Position numbers and translations under genes: made by a program | The notes under the pieces: model-generated | Told to the model about the DNA's origin: nothing | Database searches by the model: none | Seen by the model: only the letters and a program-made list of their open reading frames with translations | Assembly: GCA_944323205.1 (NCBI GenBank) | Contig: CALURO010000007.1 | Span: forward strand, 62,001 to 126,000 | Direction of reading: 5' to 3' | From: an uncultured Mucispirillum sp. | GTDB lineage: Bacteria > Chrysiogenota > Deferribacteres > Deferribacterales > Mucispirillaceae | Length of the DNA: 64,000 nt | Part shown: one piece after another, positions 27,459-35,110 of the stretch | How the letters are laid out: every line of letters starts with the position of its first letter | Position numbering within the stretch: the stretch's first letter is position 1

Positions 27459-28280
27459 TTAAATTTCTCTTTTATAGCCTAAAAATTTAGGCAAAGCTTG
27501 TAACATATATAATATTTTTTTATGAAATGGTAATGAGTGTAAAAGCTCTTTTCCCTTACTTTCTGCCCTGCCAAAAGTATCAATAAGCCATTTATTTTCC
27601 TTATGCATCTTACCTATTGCCTTTCCCCTTGTATACTCACTTTTTATAGAATATGGGTGACTGTGTATTATCTCAGCATCTGCATTATAATAAATCTTTT
27701 TTCCCATTAATATAATTTTTGCAGCTGCAAGCATATCTTCAGCAAAATCAGTTTCTGGAAAGCCGCCAATGGAAAGTAAATCTTTTATTTTATATACAGC
27801 AAAGCTGTCTGAGCAAAATGCAGTAGATATACCATACTTTTCAATATCATCTTTTGATTTTATAATAGAATGTGGTGGATAATTAAACTGCCTGCTTACT
27901 TTTTCTATGAAGGACGATGTTTCATCTGTCAGCTGCCTGCCGTAAGCAATAGATACATCTTCATGATTAAATGATGAAAGCAAAGTTTCTAAGGTATTAT
28001 TATCATACAATAAAATATCCTGCGTCATAAATACTGCATAATCATAGTTTTTATTTTTATCTATCCCCATTTGCCTTGTTAAACCGTGATTAAAACTGTT
28101 TTTATTTATTATAGTTATATCGCAGCCATATTTTCTGCATATCTCTACTGTATTATCAGTAGATGATGAATCAATAATACATATTTTTGCTGGCACAACA
28201 CTCTGCTCTTTAATAGACTTTAAAAGCCTTTCAATAGTGTTACAGCCATTATATGTGGGGATAATTATGATGAATGACAT
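27459..28280 (-). CDS. Family 2 glycosyltransferase (rhamnosyltransferase-like)
   Basis: This 273-residue GT-A enzyme has 'IIPTYNG' at its start, 'IIDSSSTDNT' (nucleotide-binding Asp) and 'MTQDILL' (acidic metal-binding region), with 'FAEDMLAAAKI' as the likely catalytic-base region. The pattern is closest to dTDP-rhamnosyltransferases of O-antigen clusters. It is soluble or peripherally membrane-bound. It stands at the 3' end of a cluster with GtrB, GtrA and a GtrC-like membrane protein, 61 bases from the next gene, so it probably acts in decoration of a surface polysaccharide. Confidence 0.82.
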   Translation of the reverse strand: MSFIIIIPTYNGCNTIERLLKSIKEQSVVPAKICIIDSSSTDNTVEICRKYGCDITIINKNSFNHGLTRQMGIDKNKNYDYAVFMTQDILLYDNNTLETLLSSFNHEDVSIAYGRQLTDETSSFIEKVSRQFNYPPHSIIKSKDDIEKYGISTAFCSDSFAVYKIKDLLSIGGFPETDFAEDMLAAAKIILMGKKIYYNADAEIIHSHPYSIKSEYTRGKAIGKMHKENKWLIDTFGRAESKGKELLHSLPFHKKILYMLQALPKFLGYKREI

Positions 28281-28341
28281 TATCTATACACCTTACCAAA
28301 TACATCAATAATTCCAACTATAAAATATAATGAAAAAATAA

Positions 28342-29673
28342 CTACAAACTTTTTGAACTTATATTAATATACTTTAAAGCTTCAATAAATAACATACTAA
28401 TACCAAACATATACATTGTATATGGAATAAACCATATTCTTTCACCAGATACATATATAGTCGGTGAAAAACTTAATATAAATGCAGACATTAATGCAGC
28501 TGCAAAAAATAATAATGCTAAATATTTTCTTTCTATGCTGCTCCAATTTATTTTAAATAAAAAATAAATCATAATTAAAAATATAAAAATACCAAATATA
28601 ACAGAAATAAATGGCTCATTTAAATTATTATCCAAATATCTTGTTGAAAATTTTCTTAAATTATACAGAAAAAAACTATCTCGCCACTCTGTATTTATCC
28701 TGCCTATATAAAATAGTATAGAATAAAAAGCAGGTATCAATGCAAAAATATTATATATTTTTTTATTATACTGATTTTTAAGTATTATAAATAAAAACAC
28801 TAATAACACAATAGTTTCTGTGTAATTATTAAGAATCATACCATAAAGCACAGTGTATGGAAACCCCTGCACTATTTTCTGTAAAATAGATAATTCATTA
28901 AATACTGGATACCATGTTTGAACTTCTGAAGCATATCGTGCAGCAACTGAAGGTGCTGAAAAAACGATTAATGTTGATACAATCATTATAATATATAATA
29001 AAAAAATATATTTATCAAAAAACTTATCTTTTACTACATAATATAATATAGCGATAGTATACATTGTCACACAAATTAAAGCAGACTGCTCAACATTACA
29101 TGCAAACATTACAACAGGAATTAATACAATAAACTTATATAATTTCAGCTTATCTTTATTAAATACAGAATTAAATAAATAAAATAATGATATACTTAAA
29201 GCACAGGCAGGCCATAAATAATTAAAAGAACCTGTGACCCATGTAATACTTTGTGTCCATATACCAGAAGATAAAAGAGCAAATGAAGCAAATATTCCAA
29301 GCAGTAATATTATATATTTTTTTATATCTAAATTATATATCACTTGAATTATCTTTGCTGAATAAATAATAAATACAAATAACACAACAGTATTTAATAT
29401 TCTCCACAGCCATATATTTTTATCCATAATATAAGCCATTATAAGTGAAGTAAAATATCTACTGTTCCAATTTGTATACTGGTCTAACATAAAATTCCAA
29501 GCACTACCAAACTTTTGAACAGCCTGACTATGTAAAATATCATCATGTGGATTTATTCTGATATTTTGCCCAATTATAAGTAATAAACAAATAATAAAAA
29601 GAAAAAAATTAACATATAATTTAATATTTTTGTTATTACTTATTTTTGATAGTTTTTCCGATAATTTCTGCAT
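28342..29673 (-). CDS. DUF6056/GtrC-like polytopic glycosyltransferase
   Basis: This 443-residue membrane protein has about ten to twelve predicted segments. A loop after the first segment reads 'NPHDDILHSQAVQKFG' and 'NWNSRYFTSLI', the hallmark of DUF6056/GtrC-type proteins with acidic residues facing the periplasm. Such enzymes transfer a glycosyl residue from a polyprenyl carrier to surface glycans. I use ATG 29673, which has AGGTGGG upstream; the longer frame begins at a TTG with no signal. It overlaps the gtrA-like gene by 38 bases, forming a tight gtrB-gtrA-gtrC-like operon. Confidence 0.75.
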   Translation of the reverse strand: MQKLSEKLSKISNNKNIKLYVNFFLFIICLLLIIGQNIRINPHDDILHSQAVQKFGSAWNFMLDQYTNWNSRYFTSLIMAYIMDKNIWLWRILNTVVLFVFIIYSAKIIQVIYNLDIKKYIILLLGIFASFALLSSGIWTQSITWVTGSFNYLWPACALSISLFYLFNSVFNKDKLKLYKFIVLIPVVMFACNVEQSALICVTMYTIAILYYVVKDKFFDKYIFLLYIIMIVSTLIVFSAPSVAARYASEVQTWYPVFNELSILQKIVQGFPYTVLYGMILNNYTETIVLLVFLFIILKNQYNKKIYNIFALIPAFYSILFYIGRINTEWRDSFFLYNLRKFSTRYLDNNLNEPFISVIFGIFIFLIMIYFLFKINWSSIERKYLALLFFAAALMSAFILSFSPTIYVSGERIWFIPYTMYMFGISMLFIEALKYINISSKSL

Positions 29674-30088
29674 TTTTCCCACCTTTAAACACAATAAACC
29701 TTTGAGATAAATAATTAAGTCCTGTAAATATTACCATACCTATAAACATAGCTGTATTTTCCTGCACACTGAGAGAATATCCATTTAATAAATACATTGC
29801 AAATGGTTTTGCTGCACCATAAGCAATAAAAAAGCATAATGCAATATTTACTATAAAATAAAGCATTTCTTTAAAAGAAAATGCCTTACTTTGAAATGTC
29901 CAGTATTTATTTAATAAAAAACTAACTACACTTCCTACAACATAATTCATCACAGAAGATACCCAGTAAGAGCAGTGAAATATATTGTATAATGAAAACA
30001 TTACACCAGCCCCTATTATTGTATTAATAATGCCAGCTATTATAAATTTTAAAAATGTTTTATCATAAAATATTTTAATGAACTTCAT
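29636..30088 (-). CDS. GtrA-family membrane protein (putative polyprenyl-glycosyl flippase)
   Basis: This 150-residue protein has four transmembrane helices and the GtrA pattern: 'KFIIAGIINTIIGAG' in helix 1, 'NYVVGSVVSFLLNKYWTF' in helix 2 and loop, and 'GLNYLSQRFIVFK' at the end of helix 4. GtrA proteins are thought to flip undecaprenyl-phosphate-linked sugar across the inner membrane. It overlaps gtrB by 14 bases and the GtrC-like gene by 38, so the three products are probably made together. Confidence 0.88.
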   Translation of the reverse strand: MKFIKIFYDKTFLKFIIAGIINTIIGAGVMFSLYNIFHCSYWVSSVMNYVVGSVVSFLLNKYWTFQSKAFSFKEMLYFIVNIALCFFIAYGAAKPFAMYLLNGYSLSVQENTAMFIGMVIFTGLNYLSQRFIVFKGGKNAEIIGKTIKNK

Positions 30089-31031
30089 TTATTTTTTCAT
30101 CACCGCTGTATTGTTCTACAAAATATAAAGGTCTGTTTTTTACTTCATCAAAAATTCTACCCAGATATTCACCTATTACACCTAAGGATAAAAGCTGAAT
30201 ACCGCCTAAAAATACTATAATTGAAAGTAGTGTAGGATAGCCGCGAACAGGCTCTCCAAAAATTAAAGTTTTTAAAATTAAAAATACAATATAAATAAAC
30301 CCAACAGCTGCAACTATTATACCTAAAAATGAACTTAATCTTAGCGGAAAAGTAGAAAATGATGTAATACCCTCTATTGCAAGATTAAATAAATTAAAAT
30401 AGTTCCATTTAGTATGCCCTGCAATACGCGGGTCTCTATCATATAAAAACTCTTTCTTTTTAAAACCAATTAAAGCAAAAAAACCTTTAGTATATCTTCT
30501 TTGCTCTTTATACTGCTTCAATGCTTCTACTGCTCTGCGGCTTAAAAGTCTAAAATCACCAGTATCTTTTAAAATATCTACTCTTGTAGATTTCTGCAAA
30601 AGTTTATAAAAAAGTTTTGATGTTGTTTTTTTAAGCCATGTTTCGCCTTTTCTTGATTTTCTTTTGCCATATACATCATCATACCCTTCTTCATAATATT
30701 TAAGCATATCTGGTATTAATTCAGGCGGATCCTGCAAATCTGCATCTAAAATAACTACTACATTGCCCTTCACATAATCAAGCCCTGCTGCCATTGCTAT
30801 TTCTTTACCATAGTTCCTTGCAAGATTTACATACTGCAGATGTTTATCTTTTGCATTTAAATCATGCAGTATCTCTAATGTTTTGTCTTTTGAGCCGTCA
30901 TTTATTATTAGTATTTCATAATCATACTTTTCAAGTTTTGATAAAACACTGCTTACTCTTTTATAAAGTTCATGCAAGCATTCTTCTTCATTATAAGCAG
31001 GAATTAATGCAGAAATAAGCTGTTTTTTCAT
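30075..31031 (-). CDS. GtrB-type polyprenyl-phosphate glycosyltransferase
   Basis: This 318-residue GT2 enzyme has 'ALIPAYNEEE' at the N-terminus, 'INDGSKDKT', the catalytic 'LDADLQDPPE' (about residues 96-105) and 'RDPRIAGHTKWNY'. It ends with two transmembrane helices (about 232-254 and 266-290) and 'SLGVIGEYLGRI', typical of GtrB/DPM1-like enzymes. It should load a sugar (glucose in the phage GtrB proteins) onto undecaprenyl phosphate. First gene of the gtr-like operon; it starts 27 bases after the LarB-like gene. Confidence 0.9.
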   Translation of the reverse strand: MKKQLISALIPAYNEEECLHELYKRVSSVLSKLEKYDYEILIINDGSKDKTLEILHDLNAKDKHLQYVNLARNYGKEIAMAAGLDYVKGNVVVILDADLQDPPELIPDMLKYYEEGYDDVYGKRKSRKGETWLKKTTSKLFYKLLQKSTRVDILKDTGDFRLLSRRAVEALKQYKEQRRYTKGFFALIGFKKKEFLYDRDPRIAGHTKWNYFNLFNLAIEGITSFSTFPLRLSSFLGIIVAAVGFIYIVFLILKTLIFGEPVRGYPTLLSIIVFLGGIQLLSLGVIGEYLGRIFDEVKNRPLYFVEQYSGDEKINEVH

Positions 31032-31057
31032 AAATAAACATCTGCTCCCTAAAATAT

Positions 31058-31768
31058 TTATCCAATAATTCTTGCTACTGCCACAGCAGCAGATAAGGCA
31101 CTACCCGGCTTTGCCATAACTGCCCCATTTGAAAGCATATATTCTTCTATATTTTTATTTTTGCTAAGCAAAATAACTGGCTTTTTAGAAATGTTGGATA
31201 TAATAGATGTCAATCTTATATCTTTATCAAAAGCAACAATTACTGCTTGTGCTTTTGAAAGATAGTTTTTTACAACCTGCATAGAAACAGTTTCATATTT
31301 TGATATATAGCATATCTCAACAGGCATACCTAATATATTAAAAACTTCTTCAAGCTCTCTTATTATTTTATCATCATGAGCAAGCGATGTTACAACTAAA
31401 ACCTGCTTATCATATTGAATATTCTGCTTACTGTCAATACTAATTATTATACCAGCATCATACAAAAATATACATTTACTAAACTTTGGAGCAAGCTCTC
31501 TCATAACATGTTCTTCAACACCAGTTAATATGAAATTGGTATATTTTTTATACATTTGATGAATCAGCATTTCTACATAATGACTATCTTTTCCATTACA
31601 TTCTGCCATTTCATCAAAAGGACAGCCCAGTTTCTGCCATACTGTTAAATTATCATTATCATCTACTGAATAAAAATTCTGCTCTATTTCATTTACAGCA
31701 TTTTCTATAGATAATGTGCCAAGCCTTAATTTTACTAATAAATCTTCTAACTCATTTTTATCAAGCAT
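31058..31768 (-). CDS. LarB/PurE-like protein (divergent)
   Basis: This 236-residue protein has an N-terminal helix ('LEDLLVKLRLGTLSIENAV') resembling LarB ('l..G..s.eeAl..l'), then a Rossmann-like half with 'VLVVTSLAHD', 'AQAVIVAFDKD' and 'AKPGSALSAAVAVARIIG', which follows the layout of PurE/LarB carboxylases. LarB carboxylates and hydrolyses NaAD in nickel-pincer cofactor synthesis. Many of the canonical LarB residues (the S.GY(G)ASFGG stretch) are not visible, and no larC or larE lies nearby, so it may have another role. It sits between rlmE and gtrB with short gaps. Confidence 0.45.
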   Translation of the reverse strand: MLDKNELEDLLVKLRLGTLSIENAVNEIEQNFYSVDDNDNLTVWQKLGCPFDEMAECNGKDSHYVEMLIHQMYKKYTNFILTGVEEHVMRELAPKFSKCIFLYDAGIIISIDSKQNIQYDKQVLVVTSLAHDDKIIRELEEVFNILGMPVEICYISKYETVSMQVVKNYLSKAQAVIVAFDKDIRLTSIISNISKKPVILLSKNKNIEEYMLSNGAVMAKPGSALSAAVAVARIIG

Positions 31769-31785
31769 ACTTTTTCTCCAATAAA

Positions 31786-32379
31786 CTAATCTACTTTATT
31801 TAGAGCAGTAATATATATTTCCATAGAACCCTGCCTTGTAGCATCTGGCTTTATTATTCTTACATCTTTAAAATCTTTTTTAAGCCGTTCTACTAACCCT
31901 TTTCGTCCTTCCCCTTCAAAAAGTTTAAATAAAAATGAGCCACCTTTTTTTAATGTTTTCATTGTAAAATCATATACTTTTTCTACAAGCTCTAAGGAAT
32001 TAGTATGGTCTGCATCTCTAATACCTATTGTATGTGGTGCAATATCAGAAATAACAGCATCATATAAAGGACATACTTCAAGTACCTGATTTAATATTTC
32101 ATCAGTTGTAAAATCACCTTGTATGCATACAAAATTCTTTTTATTTATTCCAGTAACCATATTTAAATCAACACCAACTACAAAGCCTTTATCACCTGTT
32201 ATTTCTAAGGCTACCTGACTCCAGCCGCCAGGGGCAGCGCCACAGTCCAGCACTTTATAGCCACTTTTAATGATTTTATATTTTGCATTTAACTCTTTTA
32301 ATTTATAAGCTGCACGGGATTTATACCCTTCCTGCTTTGCTTTTTTATAGTAGCTGTCTTTTCTGTTATATACTGCCAT
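31786..32379 (-). CDS. rlmE: 23S rRNA 2'-O-methyltransferase RlmE (FtsJ/RrmJ)
   Basis: This 197-residue SAM enzyme methylates U2552 of 23S rRNA. It has 'GYKSRAAYKLKEL' with the first catalytic Lys (about residue 24), SAM site 'VLDCGAAPGGWSQVA' (about 43-57), the 'ISDIAPH' Asp, the 'FLFKLFEGEG' Lys and a terminal 'GSMEIYITA' Glu, giving a complete K-D-K-E tetrad. The length matches the family. It lies 31 bases downstream of the RNase G/E gene, in a run of RNA/DNA maintenance genes. Confidence 0.94.
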   Translation of the reverse strand: MAVYNRKDSYYKKAKQEGYKSRAAYKLKELNAKYKIIKSGYKVLDCGAAPGGWSQVALEITGDKGFVVGVDLNMVTGINKKNFVCIQGDFTTDEILNQVLEVCPLYDAVISDIAPHTIGIRDADHTNSLELVEKVYDFTMKTLKKGGSFLFKLFEGEGRKGLVERLKKDFKDVRIIKPDATRQGSMEIYITALNKVD

Positions 32380-32410
32380 TAAATTATCCTATTATTAATT
32401 ATTATATATG

Positions 32411-33952
32411 CTAGATTAAATAGCCTGTAATTTTAAGTTTATACCTGTCATATATTCCGCTTTGGTTTTGCAGTATTTCAATATGCACATTATATTCATT
32501 TTCTAAATTATCAACAGTTTCTCTTTCATGTTCTAATATTAAATTTGCTACATCAACATTAGCTTCTATTGATATAGCTGCTCCTTTATGATGAGCAGCA
32601 AGCTGAGTAAGCTCTCTCATAATTTCATAACATACTGTAATTTTTGATTTAATTACACCCCTGCCTTCGCAGTATGGGCATGGCTCGCTGATTATTCGTG
32701 TTACACTATCTCTCACTCTTTTTCTTGTGATTTCCACAAGCCCCAACGGTGATATATTAACGACTGATGTTTTTGCCCTGTCTTCTTTTAAATACTGCTC
32801 TAATGTGGTTAAAACTTTCTCCCTGTCTTCCACTCTTTCCATATCTATAAAATCTACAATAATAATACCGCCAATATTTCTCATTTTTAACTGATGGGCA
32901 ATTTCTTTTGATGCTTCAAGGTTAGTTTTTAATATGGTATCATCAAAATTATGACGGCCTACATATTTACCAGTATTAACATCTATAACAGTTAATGCTT
33001 CTGCCTGGTCTATAACAATAGAGCCACCGGAACGAAGCCATACCTTTTTATCAAGTAGTCTGTTTACTTCTATTTCTACATTATATAAATCAAAAAGCAG
33101 CTCGTCACCTTGATAGTATTCTATTTTTAAATCAAGGTTAGATAAATGGTTAATAAAAAATTCCTGCATTTTATCATAATCTGCTTTATTATCTATTAAG
33201 ATTCTAGTGGTATCAGCAGTTACAACATCACGAAGAATCTTATATATTAAATTATGGTCTTCATATAAAAGAGATGGTGCAGAAGAAGTATGTGTAAGGG
33301 CTTCCACCCCCGCCCATACACCTTTTATATATTCTAAATCTGCCATTAATTCTTCTAAACTAAGTCCGTCACTTACAGTTCTTGCAATAAGCCCCATACC
33401 CTCTGGACGAAGTTTAGTTAATATATCTTTTAAACGCTCTCTTTCTGCTTCATTTTCAATTTTTCTTGAAACACCGATATGTTCATAACCCGGCATTAAA
33501 ACAAGATATCTGCCGGGTATTGTTAAGTGAGTAGTAAGCCTTGCCCCTTTTGCAGCAATTGCATCTTTTGCAACCTGCACAATAATTTCCTGCCCCTCTG
33601 TTAATATTTCAGAAATAGGTGCATAATGCTGCTGCTCTGAATGGATTTCTCCAGTATCTATCTCTTCACTGCTTTCGCTGTCATCATCTGATATATTTTC
33701 TTCATATCTTAGCTCATCAGAACTTCCAGTATAAATATCTGCAATATGTAAAAATGCTGCCCTTTGCAGCCCAATCTCTACAAAAGCAGACTGCATACCG
33801 GGTAGAACTTTTACTACCTTTCCTTTATATATATTGCCTGCCACACTTTTTTTATTTAATCTTTCTATAAAAATTTCTGATACATTACCGCCAGTTAATA
33901 CAGCAGCACGCACTTCTCGTATTCCTGAATTTATTAGTATTTCTTTAGACAT
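32411..33952 (-). CDS. rng: Ribonuclease G/E family endoribonuclease
   Basis: This 513-residue RNase G-type enzyme matures rRNA and degrades RNA. An S1 domain (about 35-125) is interrupted by an acidic loop (DDDSESSEEID), as in several RNase G/E proteins. The catalytic core has 'VIDVNTGKYVG' (about 318) and 'IIIVDFIDME' (about 363) carrying the metal-binding Asp pair, and 'CPYCEGRG' (about 424), the Zn-link. There is no long RNase E scaffold tail, so RNase G is the better name. The frame is open upstream to 34042, but ATG 33952 has GGAGTTTAT immediately before it and begins the conserved N-terminus. Confidence 0.92.
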   Translation of the reverse strand: MSKEILINSGIREVRAAVLTGGNVSEIFIERLNKKSVAGNIYKGKVVKVLPGMQSAFVEIGLQRAAFLHIADIYTGSSDELRYEENISDDDSESSEEIDTGEIHSEQQHYAPISEILTEGQEIIVQVAKDAIAAKGARLTTHLTIPGRYLVLMPGYEHIGVSRKIENEAERERLKDILTKLRPEGMGLIARTVSDGLSLEELMADLEYIKGVWAGVEALTHTSSAPSLLYEDHNLIYKILRDVVTADTTRILIDNKADYDKMQEFFINHLSNLDLKIEYYQGDELLFDLYNVEIEVNRLLDKKVWLRSGGSIVIDQAEALTVIDVNTGKYVGRHNFDDTILKTNLEASKEIAHQLKMRNIGGIIIVDFIDMERVEDREKVLTTLEQYLKEDRAKTSVVNISPLGLVEITRKRVRDSVTRIISEPCPYCEGRGVIKSKITVCYEIMRELTQLAAHHKGAAISIEANVDVANLILEHERETVDNLENEYNVHIEILQNQSGIYDRYKLKITGYLI

Positions 33953-33957
33953 ATAAA

Positions 33958-34111
33958 CTCCTATTAAAAAATCCGTCCATGGATTTTTTAAAACACGCTC
34001 TGTCGAAACAAGTTCGACTATCGCTCTCGCAAGCGACGCCACCTCCTGTGGCTTAATCTCCTATTAAAAAATCCGTCCATGGATTTTTTAAAACACGCTC
34101 TGTCGAAACAA
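33958..34111. repeat. Tandem duplication and hairpin cluster R3 upstream of rng
   Basis: A 54-bp unit occurs at 33958-34011 and again at 34058-34111, exactly 100 bp apart. Each copy includes the anti-Shine-Dalgarno-complement CTCCTATT, a hairpin with arms AAAAAATCC and GGATTTTTT around the core GTCCAT (33966-33989, 34066-34089), and ACACGCTCTGTCGAAACAA. Between the copies lies a TCGCT/AGCGA hairpin module shared with the dnaX-mscS gap. Confidence 0.92.
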
Positions 34112-34153
34112 ATAATTTTCTAGGATAAATCACATTTTCTGATAATTTTTAAG

Positions 34154-34756
34154 TTATGATAAATCAACCCTGTTTTCCAATGCTCGTAAAACAGTTATTT
34201 CATCTGCATATTCTAAATGAGAGCCAATAGGAATACCGCTTGCAAGTTTCGTAACTTTTAAATTAGATATATTTTGTAGTATTTTTCCTATGTATGATGC
34301 AGTCGTTTCGCCGTCCGCATCTGGATTTGTGGCAATAATAACTTCTTTTATATTAAGTTTTTCTACTCGCTCTATTAATTTATTAAAACTTAAATCTGAC
34401 GGACCAATACCATCAAGTGGTGATATTTTGCCACCTAAAACATGATAAAGCCCATTAAATCTACCTGTATTCTCTATAAAAAATACATCTTTGGCTTCTT
34501 CTACTATACATATTGTATCTTTATTTCTATGTTCATCACTGCATATTTTACATAGTTCGCCCTCAGCAATAGAGCCGCACTCTTTGCAGAATTTAATATT
34601 ATCTTTCAGTTTTCTAATAGCATCTGAAAGTTTATATGCCTGCTCAGGCTTGATTTTTAATATATGCAGTGCAAGGCGGACAGCTGTTTTTCTACCCACA
34701 CCCGGAAGTCTTGAAAGCTCATGAACACAGTCATCAAAGACTTGAATATTCTGCAT
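34154..34756 (-). CDS. recR: Recombination protein RecR
   Basis: This 200-residue protein acts with RecF and RecO in loading RecA at gaps. Features are the helix-hairpin-helix 'LPGVGRKTA' (17-25), a zinc finger with Cys 57, 60, 69 and 72, and a Toprim domain ('CIVEEAKDV', 'IIATNPDADGE') from about residue 80. The length is typical. It lies 18 bases downstream of ybaB and follows dnaX, the widespread dnaX-ybaB-recR order. Confidence 0.96.
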   Translation of the reverse strand: MQNIQVFDDCVHELSRLPGVGRKTAVRLALHILKIKPEQAYKLSDAIRKLKDNIKFCKECGSIAEGELCKICSDEHRNKDTICIVEEAKDVFFIENTGRFNGLYHVLGGKISPLDGIGPSDLSFNKLIERVEKLNIKEVIIATNPDADGETTASYIGKILQNISNLKVTKLASGIPIGSHLEYADEITVLRALENRVDLS

Positions 34757-34774
34757 TATAGACTATATCCCTTA

Positions 34775-35083
34775 CTAAAACATTCCCGGGATATTTAATC
34801 CGCCAGTAATGCCTTGAAGTTTATCCTGCATAAGCTGATTTGCTTTTTTCATACCTTCATTAACTGCTGCAACAATTAAATCCTGCAGCATTTCCACATC
34901 GTCTGGGTTTACAACATCTTTTTCTATTACTATTTCTAAAAGTTCCTGTTTTCCATTTACTTTAACAGATACCATACCGCCACCGGCACTTGCTTCTACT
35001 ACCTGAGAAGCAGCTTCAGCCTGTGCTTCCTCCATTTTCTTCTGCATTTTTTGTGCCTGACGCATAATCTGCTGCATATTCAT
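34775..35083 (-). CDS. ybaB: YbaB/EbfC family nucleoid-associated protein
   Basis: This 102-residue DNA-binding dimer has a Gln/Met-rich N-terminal helix ('MQQIMRQAQKMQKKME'), then 'GGGMVSVKVNGKQELLEI' and 'LQDLIVAAVNEGMKKA', the YbaB fold pattern. I start at ATG 35083, eight bases after GAGG; the GTG at 35092 would overlap that signal. It is located between dnaX and recR, as in most bacteria. Confidence 0.94.
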   Translation of the reverse strand: MNMQQIMRQAQKMQKKMEEAQAEAASQVVEASAGGGMVSVKVNGKQELLEIVIEKDVVNPDDVEMLQDLIVAAVNEGMKKANQLMQDKLQGITGGLNIPGMF

Positions 35084-35110
35084 AATATTCACCTCATATT
35101 CTTATATATT

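Noticed and set aside
33958..34111. CRISPR array
   Set aside because: Only two repeat copies, palindromic with a T-rich arm, and no second spacer or cas gene; it is a tandem duplication of a leader region.
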